Source: Deinandra increscens subsp. villosa
Taxonomy: Eukaryota; Streptophyta; Magnoliopsida; Asterales; Asteraceae
NCBI GenBank assembly: GCA_039602395.1
Contig: JBCNJP010000017.1
Location: 6,528,738-6,592,737, forward strand
Reading direction: 5' to 3'
Length of the DNA stretch: 64,000 nt
Below, piece by piece: positions 60,242-64,000 of the stretch. The first letter of the stretch is position 1. Every line of letters starts with the position of its first letter. Position numbers and translations under genes: made by a program. The notes under the pieces were generated by a model. It was not told the origin of the DNA, did no database searches, and saw only the letters and a program-made list of their open reading frames with translations.

Positions 60242-60692
60242 TATAGATATATAACCCAAAAAATATAAGTTTATTATTTATAATATATTTTTTGAGTTAA
60301 ATACTAAGTTTCCTATAGTATTTTTCTTTACAAAAATATTACATTAGAATAAGATATAAAACTGATATGATATTTTTCAATAAAAAACCTACTTTTATTA
60401 AATAAATAAACATCGAATTTTAAATTTTTCGTAACAAGCATGTTAATATATTACGTTTTTGTCATGTTATATATTAATATGTGTATATAATATAAATTAA
60501 AAAAAAGACAAACTAGCTGGCTTGATGAGCCGACTCGACCCGGCTCGATTTTTAACGAGCCGAGCTTGAGCTCAACATTTTAGCTCGTTAAAATAAACGA
60601 GCTGGCTCGGCTCGGTTCGGTTTCTAAACGAGCCGAGCCCGAGCTCACCCTGACTCGGCTTGACTCGACTCATTTACAGCCCTACACCTTAC

Positions 60693-61101
60693 TCCCATAC
60701 TACCTCCACCCACACAGAACTACTCCAGTTTAAGAACCTAGCAACGGTTCGCTCTAATCCACACATCAAATCTACACATATATCCGACCTTCACCGGTAA
60801 CTGTGAGAACAGCATCTTGAATCCATTATTTCATCCCGAAACAGCCTAACATTTATTCTCTATCTGTGATCCTTCTATCTCCGTCATAAATCTTTATCTT
60901 CTTTGAACACTTGACCAGAGCCCTAATCGCATTTATCATATATTAAGCTCCATCGTTGATTCAAATCTACTGCTACTTTGTGAGATTCGACTCGTGAACG
61001 AATCCGAAATCAAAGCCCCAATTGTTGGTGGCAGGGTCATCCGTATTTATTTAGCCAATCATATAAATAAATAAAAACTCAATCATGTTACAGTTTAACT
61101 C
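60693..61101. other. C-rich to AT-rich flank, no gene
   Basis: A leader-like stretch (ACTACCTCCACCCACAC..., about 60700-60960) reminiscent of a 5' UTR, but no ORF follows because the Harbinger-class chain begins at 61105. It may be the disrupted start of a host gene. Confidence 0.3.
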
Positions 61102-61104
61102 TTA

Positions 61105-61391
61105 TGTGGTGTTTGGTTCACGGAATGTAATGTAATTGGAATTGTAAAGTTTTCCTTTTAAAGTTGTGCTTAAGTTGGGTAAGGAATGGGTTTGAAATAC
61201 AATGAATTCCTTTAATCAATGGAATTTAGAAATCCTTCACTTTAATGAAGGAAAGTTACAAGACCTCAAATTCAATTGATTAACGGAATTCATTGTATTT
61301 TAAACCCCTTCCTTACCCAACTTAAGCACAATTTTAAAAGAAAAAACTTTACAATTCCAATTACATTACATTCCGTGAACCAAACGCCACC
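61105..61391. mobile_element. Tourist-like MITE 1, 287 bp, TSD TTA
   Basis: The arms TGTGGTGTTTGGTTCACGGA and GGTGGCGTTTGGTTCACGGA (right, inverted) form long, near-perfect inverted repeats (over 100 bp). TTA lies on both sides (61102-61104 and 61392-61394). Confidence 0.85.
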
Positions 61392-61394
61392 TTA

Positions 61395-61706
61395 GGCTAT
61401 CCGTAATGAGGCTTAAAGCCCTCTTTCGCGTCCCTCTCGCGCCCGCATAGCGCCCCCACCCACTACGATGGGGCGTGAAACATGAAAAATGGGGGGGAGG
61501 CGCCAGATGTTTCATGCCGGAAAGGGAGGAGGTTGTGTGGGTTAGATCATGATAGTGGAGCTTAAAATGGGCTTTATCCCACTACACCTCTTTTGCTTTC
61601 AAGTCCCCATGTCACATAAGATGCCACATAGGATGTCACATGACGAATAATGCCCTTAAATAAAGCTTGAAAACATTCAACCACTACGGATAAGGATAGG
61701 ATAGCC
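61395..61706. mobile_element. Tourist-like MITE 2, 312 bp, TSD TTA
   Basis: It starts GGCTATCCGTAATGAGG and ends, inverted, GGCTATCCTATCCTTATC. TTA flanks it at 61392-61394 (shared with MITE 1) and 61707-61709. No ORF. Confidence 0.75.
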
Positions 61707-61710
61707 TTAA

Positions 61711-63773
61711 GGGTGGGCGGTGTGGGGGATAAATTTTTTAGGATGAGTAAAATGGGATAAGTTTTTTAGCCAATAGGAGAGTGACACAGGAGAGAGAAAA
61801 AAGTATATGTCTTTTTTGTTTTTTGAATGGTATGGATGGGATAAGTTGGGTGGGATAAGTTGATAGTTTTTTTTTTTATTTAATACTTAAATTAAAAGTT
61901 TAAAAACACAAACATAAACTAAATAGAAATTTTAAAAAACAAACATTCATAAACATAAAACTAAATTTTTCATTAAAAACACTAAACATAGAAATTTAAA
62001 AAAAACAACGTCCACAAACATAGAATTCGAACCAAATTTAAAAATTACATTCCCAACCATGCAAAGCGGCGATTCGACGTTTCTCGGCGAGAAGGGTCGG
62101 TAGTACGCTCGGAGGGACGTTATCGGTCGGCCTCAAAAATATTTCAAGATCGCGAGCTCGTTTTTCGTTGTCCATCGTTTCTTTCACCGCCGCGTACATC
62201 ATCGCCTTTCTCTCGGCGTTTTGGGCTCGAATAGCCGCCTTCGACTCTCTTTCTTTCTCCCATTTGCTTTCAAACCTATTCATCACCTCCAAAGCATTTG
62301 AGGACCCATCCTTCGACGATTCGCCCGACTTCGTTTTTTATTTTCGTTGTGGAAGTGGAGGTGTCGAATCATCGTTTAAGTCGGGCAAACGACTTGGCAA
62401 TTGGGTAGAGTCAACTTCGTTTGACGTTGTGTAGTCGCCCGTGACCGAGGTCTTTGTCCTCTTGGGCTCACTAACCCCACCAACCTTCCTCTTCGGATGC
62501 TTCCATTTTGGATGATCTTTCACAACTTCCCAAGCCGAAACATGAGTAAAACCTTTCTTCTCATAAATCTTTTCGTACTCGGTATTAGCCAACTTCCAAA
62601 CATCAAGATCCCCCGCACCGCTAGCCCTTGCATGATCCTAAAAAATATTTAAAAGAAACAAGTTAAAAATAATATAACTTTTATAAAAAAAATAACTATT
62701 AAAAAAAATAATATAACTTACAAATTGAGCAATGAGGCCTCCAAAGTTCATCAACTTCTTGTTCAAATTCTTCCATTTTGTGCTAATTTGATGAACGGTT
62801 CGATTTGTTTCGCGACCCATTAGACCGTTAAAATGGTCAACAACTCTTTGCCAAAAAGATGAAAACTTTTGTTGGTCACCGACTTTTTTGTCTTCGGTGA
62901 CGTGAATGTAAGCTTGGGCCAAATACTTCTCTTCGTCGGAAGTCCATGGGCTTCGATCCGCCTTTGTTGTCGCCTTCTTCTTGTTTTTGCTAGCTAGCTT
63001 CCGACGAGCCGGTTCTTCCTCCATCTCTTCTTCTACTTCTTCCTCTTCTACTTCTTCTTCTCGTTGTTCCTCCTCGAACTCAACCGAATTTTCTTCATCT
63101 ACTTCAATCTCCTCGTCCATCTCTTCGCTATCACTAGCTTCGTCTTCAAGACGACGGAGGTCTCGGAATTGAGTGTTTTGATATGATTGTTGGGCCGATG
63201 AAGCGTATTGTTGGTAGTAGTCGGGATATCCGAATCGAAGTAGATCATTAAAAGATTGTTGTTGTGGTGGTTGTGGTGGGTAATAAACGGGTTGGGGTTG
63301 AGAAATTATAGGTGGAGAAGGTACGTAGAAAGGTTGGGGGTTTCGGTTTGTCGAACTTTGTCCGGTATTCGACCGGACTTTGGGTCGAAATTTCTTCGAG
63401 GCGGCGGAAGTAGAGGCATTTTTTTTCCGAGGATCCATTGTTGGAGAGAAAAGTAGGAGAAGAGAATGAAATGTGGTGTAAAAATTGTAAAGTTTTGTGG
63501 GTTTATATAGGAGAAAAGGTTGTAAAAAAAAAAAAAAAAAAAATTGAATGCTACTAGCCAACGGCTAGTAGCCAACGTTCGAATCCCCCAACGGTCACCC
63601 CCAACGGTCCGTTTTTTCTTCGGCAAAACTCGGCATTAACTTGCCGATTTTTCTTTTTTTTTTTGCCGAAAAAAGGTTGCCGAGAGTGGGGGTATACAAT
63701 GCCGATTTTTGCCGAAAATATGGGATGCCGAATTGAGTTTGCCGAGTTTTTTTATCCGGTACACCGCCCACGC
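61711..63773 (-). mobile_element. Harbinger-class element with ORF1 only, 2063 bp, TSD TAA
   Basis: The TIRs are GGGTGGGCGGTGTGGGGGAT (left) and GCGTGGGCGGTGTACCGGAT (right, inverted). TAA lies at 61708-61710 and 63774-63776, overlapping the TTA site of MITE 2. Inside is a Myb/SANT ORF1-type gene on the minus strand but no DDE transposase, so the element depends on another for movement. Confidence 0.85.
62038..63438 (-). pseudogene. Harbinger ORF1 (Myb/SANT-like) with one premature stop
   Basis: Exon 1 is 63438-62722 (239 codons from MDPRKKNASTSA) and exon 2 is 62637-62038 (GT-AG intron, phase 0). After a Pro/Gln-rich start and a long acidic Glu run comes a SANT/Myb domain (DRSPWTSDEEKYLAQAYIHV ... 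VHQISTKWKNLNKKLMNFGG). A NAM-associated-type C-terminus ends LLAEKRRIAALHGWECNF. In Harbinger elements this second protein binds DNA and assists the transposase. Codon 339 is TAA (62340-62338), but the same frame stays open for another 99 codons and keeps its family character, so this is a single nonsense mutation or a shortened product. Otherwise intact. Confidence 0.85.
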
Positions 63774-63776
63774 TAA

Positions 63777-64000
63777 TAAATAATAAAAATAAAACAAACC
63801 AAATTCTCTCTTTCTCTCGACTCCAAACAAAAGCCCAAAAAATTTGAAAATGGTTGCTGTCCTCGATTTCCGTGCACAGCAGCCAAAAAGCAGCCGGCAC
63901 GCTTCCTCCCTTGCGTCCCCTCTCTCCCGTATTTATTTTAATTTTTAACTCCATCAAATATCAATCATGATTTGGGCCTTTAGCCCAACCTCCAATTCAT
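63777..64000. other. Right-edge flank, no gene recognised
   Basis: TC-rich minus-strand leader-like sequence. A short minus-strand frame reaches across the element border and has no domain. Nothing further can be said from 220 bases. Confidence 0.4.

Larger units (their letters stand above)
55807..60684. mobile_element. hAT-type MITE (~645 bp) split by a Helitron
   Basis: The left end is TAGGACTGTTCAAAAAACTC. The right end, inverted, is TAGGGCTGTAAATGAGTCGA. Both arms are full of GAGCCGAGC/GCTCGGCTC motifs. The flanks CATCTTAC (55799-55806) and CACCTTAC (60685-60692) match at 7 of 8 positions. The element is interrupted between 56008 and 60242 by the Helitron, so the Helitron is the younger insertion. 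Confidence 0.85.

Noticed and set aside
1..64000. CRISPR arrays, bacterial operons, rRNA or functional tRNA genes
   Set aside because: None seen. The tRNA-like boxes found belong to SINEs and the 5S-like stretch to a TRIM LTR.

Overview
The window is plant nuclear DNA, AT-rich and full of transposable elements. Genes with GT-AG introns, gene families at their plant lengths (PP2A catalytic subunit of 306 aa, a bHLH79-type factor, a GT92 glycosyltransferase) and plant element types (MULE, hAT, PIF/Harbinger, Helitron, copia-type LTR elements, a Cassandra-like 5S LTR) point to a eudicot. Asteraceae is my guess from the style of the repeats; the window alone does not prove it.

Layout. 1-471 holds the first exons of a minus-strand gene that runs off the left edge. 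2465-14692 is a ~2.05 kb tandem duplication carrying part of a dead Harbinger transposase. Its left copy was later split by an 8.1 kb gag-only LTR retrotransposon (4387-12482, TSD ATGAC), and the right copy keeps the empty site. 16308-16910 is a hAT MITE. 17198-21452 is a 4.26 kb Mutator-like element with perfect 9-bp TSDs and 198-bp TIRs. It has an intact 930-aa transposase and a second, convergent gene for a GRF-zinc-finger membrane protein. 21.5-32.4 kb is AT-rich and gene-poor, with MITEs, a SINE, an LTR fragment and a gene-like leader region that ends near a Helitron-like hairpin.

32.4-47.3 kb is the host-gene core. It holds a GT92-like gene (+) with one frameshift, a complete six-exon PP2A catalytic subunit gene (-) with element insertions in its large introns, and a complete six-exon bHLH79-like gene (-). 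47.4-48.5 kb is a truncated Harbinger ORF1 pseudogene. 51717-53220 is a solo LTR with a 5-bp TSD.

55807-60684 is a hAT-type element split by a minus-strand Helitron (56009-60241). The Helitron gene joins RPA-like OB-fold exons in frame to a complete PIF1 helicase, and I see no Rep domain. 61105-63773 is a chain of three PIF/Harbinger-class elements on adjacent TTA/TAA sites. The last carries a Myb/SANT ORF1 broken by one stop codon.

The most distinctive systems are the two-gene MULE, the RPA-PIF1 Helitron nested in a hAT element, and the duplication followed by LTR-element insertion, whose order can be read directly from the sequence.
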